Shown: piece by piece, positions 5,412 to 6,498 of the stretch
How positions within the stretch are numbered: the stretch's first letter is position 1
Layout of the letters: each line of letters opens with the position of its first letter
Assembly: GCA_019240375.1 (NCBI GenBank)
Contig: JAFAYN010000031.1
Coordinates: 1-6,498 of the forward strand
Direction: 5' to 3'
Origin: Gemmatimonadota bacterium
Lineage (GTDB): Bacteria; Gemmatimonadota; Gemmatimonadetes; Longimicrobiales; Longimicrobiaceae
DNA: 6,498 nt
The notes under the pieces: generated by a model
Database searches by the model: none
Seen by the model: the letters and a program-made list of their open reading frames with translations, nothing else
Told to the model about the DNA's origin: nothing
Position numbers and translations under genes: made by a program

Positions 5412-6364
5412 CGGCGGCGCAGCTCGCGGACCGGGGTGGCGGCGCGGCGCAGGGTGGAGTCGCGGTAGCGCACCCCGCCGCGCAGCAGGCGCCGCCCCAC
5501 GGCCAGCCAGGCGCACACCCCGCGCTCCAGCAGCCACCCCGGCGCCAGCAGCGAGGCCCCGGCAGGGAAAACGCGCGTCCCCCCGTCGCGGCGCCGCCCC
5601 GCCTCGGCCAGCGCGGCGACGGCCGCCGCCGCCGCCGCCGCCACCAGCGTCCCCCACCTCCCGGAGGCCGCGAGCGCCGCGACCGCCGGCACCACCGCGA
5701 GCTGCACCGCCAGCCGCCCCGGGCGCGCGAACTCGTCGTACGCCTGGCGGACCCGCTGCCCGTAGAAGTGGGAGGCGTCGCACGGGCGGCGCAGCACCAG
5801 CACCTCCCGCGCGAGCCGCTCCCGCCCACCCGCGGCTACCACCGTGCGCACCAGCTCCAGGTTCTCGAAGAGCACCCCGCCGTCGTAGCCGCCGGTGGCG
5901 AGCAGGGCGGAGCGCCGCACCGCGAGCGTCCCCGGCCAGTCGCCGTCGGTCGCGCGGTTCAGCAGGATGCGCCCGGTGTCCCACAGCGCGTGCCAGGGGA
6001 GCGGGGCGAAGTAGTTCTGCGGGCGCACCACCTCGGCGTGGTCCAGCGCGGCGGCGACCGCGGCCAGCGAGGCCGGATCGTAGCGCACATCGTCGTCCGC
6101 GATCACCACCCGCTCGTGCGAGGCGTGCCGCACCCCGGTCAGCACCCCGCCCACCTTGCCGTTGGGGGTCGCCAGCTCCGGGTCCACCGGGAGGTGCCGG
6201 GCGAAGCTCCCCCACGCGGCCCGGTGCGCGGCGAACACCTCCGGCGGGGAGCCGTCCACCACCAGCAGTTCCGCCCGCTCCGCGATGCGGCGCAGGTAGC
6301 CGGTGAATTCCGCGTCCAGCTGCGGCGCGGAGGAGCGCAGGGGGAGCACGTAGGAGATCCGCAT
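5288..6364 (-). CDS. Family 2 glycosyltransferase (GT-A fold)
   Basis: The 358-residue product starts with a GT2-like beta strand (ISYVLPLR), then LLVVDGSPP (33-41) and the nucleotide-sugar/metal motif VVIADDDVRYDP (86-97; Asp90-92). GTLAVRRSALLATGGYDGG (145-163) and FENLEL (166-171) occupy the acceptor region. A mostly Ala/Val hydrophobic stretch (about 218-255) and a second near 265-295 suggest membrane association. The end of the conserved part (VGRRLLRGGVRYRDSTLRRAATP) resembles GT2 enzymes of envelope glycan or secondary glycosylation; donor and acceptor are unknown. ATG 6364 is placed by homology, because no Shine-Dalgarno precedes it. The last 41 or so residues (318-358) are encoded antisense to the 3' end of the DUF1989 gene, are Ser/Thr-rich, and lie outside the recognisable domain, so the tail may be a recent read-through. 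It lies 56 bp downstream of the methyltransferase gene on the same strand, so the two may be co-transcribed. Confidence 0.85.
   Translation of the reverse strand: MRISYVLPLRSSAPQLDAEFTGYLRRIAERAELLVVDGSPPEVFAAHRAAWGSFARHLPVDPELATPNGKVGGVLTGVRHASHERVVIADDDVRYDPASLAAVAAALDHAEVVRPQNYFAPLPWHALWDTGRILLNRATDGDWPGTLAVRRSALLATGGYDGGVLFENLELVRTVVAAGGRERLAREVLVLRRPCDASHFYGQRVRQAYDEFARPGRLAVQLAVVPAVAALAASGRWGTLVAAAAAAAVAALAEAGRRRDGGTRVFPAGASLLAPGWLLERGVCAWLAVGRRLLRGGVRYRDSTLRRAATPVRELRRRHAGALSSTSTSIGLNEPLLDSSAEHAVTPTTMSISARSSR
5622..5642 (+). repeat. (GCC)7 trinucleotide tract
   Basis: Seven perfect GCC units lie inside the glycosyltransferase gene and read as part of an Ala-rich run (about residues 242-248) on the minus strand. 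Gain or loss of units by slippage would change the alanine count without a frameshift. Confidence 0.7.
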
Positions 6365-6420
6365 GGCGGTGGGAGGGGCAACGCACGTGCCACTTCGGCG
6401 AAGGGCGCTCCGGGCGTCTG

Positions 6421-6498
6421 CTACTCCGCCCCGGCGCCTTCGCGCACCCGCGCCTCGTGCCCCAGGAGCCAGCGCTTGCGCTCGATCCCGCCACCGTA
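6421..6498 (-). CDS. C-terminal end of a probable methylated-DNA--protein-cysteine methyltransferase (partial)
   Basis: The minus strand reads YGGGIERKRWLLGHEARV and seven further residues before TAG at 6423-6421; the rest lies beyond the right edge. GYxGGxxRKxWLLxHE is the conserved C-terminal signature of Ogt/AdaB-type O6-alkylguanine-DNA alkyltransferases, which remove alkyl groups from guanine by suicidal transfer to a cysteine. The active-site PCHR segment would be upstream, outside the window, so assignment rests on about 17 residues. The stop lies 56 bp ahead of the glycosyltransferase start on the same strand. Confidence 0.68.
   Translation of the reverse strand, partial: YGGGIERKRWLLGHEARVREGAGAE

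Noticed and set aside
4791..6494. 567-codon minus-strand open frame spanning the DUF1989 and glycosyltransferase regions
   Set aside because: Its product is Ala/Gly/Arg-rich without motifs. The glycosyltransferase frame and the plus-strand DUF1989 frame explain the same DNA.

Overview
The window is GC-rich throughout (roughly 70% or more by eye). It carries long open antisense frames, a strong G/C third-position bias and several GTG starts. This fits a high-GC Gemmatimonadota/Longimicrobium-like, myxobacterial or actinobacterial chromosome. I lean weakly towards the first because of the mix of a LanM-type cyclase, a flippase-PLD fusion and a YqcI/YcgG enzyme, but the sequence alone does not settle the phylum.

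Layout from left to right. (1) Positions 1-1152, minus strand: a stand-alone lanthionine-synthetase cyclase (LanC domain of the LanM type), cut at its C-terminus by the window edge and lacking the usual N-terminal dehydratase. (2) Positions 1153-1607: a 455-bp intergenic space between divergent genes. It holds an AT-rich island with a possible minus-strand promoter and dyad, a perfect 9-bp hairpin and a short direct repeat. (3) Positions 1608-5411, plus strand: three tightly packed genes. The first is an 821-aa membrane protein that fuses a YbhN/UPF0104 flippase-like domain to a two-HKD phospholipase D/cardiolipin-synthase-like domain. The second is a YqcI/YcgG (GntA-type) haem-dependent N-hydroxylase homologue. 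The third is a DUF1989 (urea-carboxylase-associated) protein whose best ribosome-binding site points to a CTG start. (4) Positions 5288-6364, minus strand: a family 2 glycosyltransferase whose 3' end overlaps the DUF1989 gene tail-to-tail by 124 bp. (5) Positions 6421-6498, minus strand: the last 25 codons of what looks like a methylated-DNA--protein-cysteine methyltransferase.

How they may work together. The YqcI/YcgG and DUF1989 genes look like a functional pair. Characterised relatives of both families act on guanidino compounds (N-hydroxylation by GntA; carboxyguanidine deimination by CgdAB-type DUF1989 proteins), so a small guanidine/arginine-modifying cassette is the most attractive idea here. 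The flippase-PLD fusion is a lipid-synthesis or transport protein that echoes the neighbouring clsB and ybhN genes of E. coli. Whether it shares a job with the downstream pair, beyond co-transcription, cannot be told from sequence. The LanC-like gene is divergent, and I found no convincing lanthipeptide precursor next to it.
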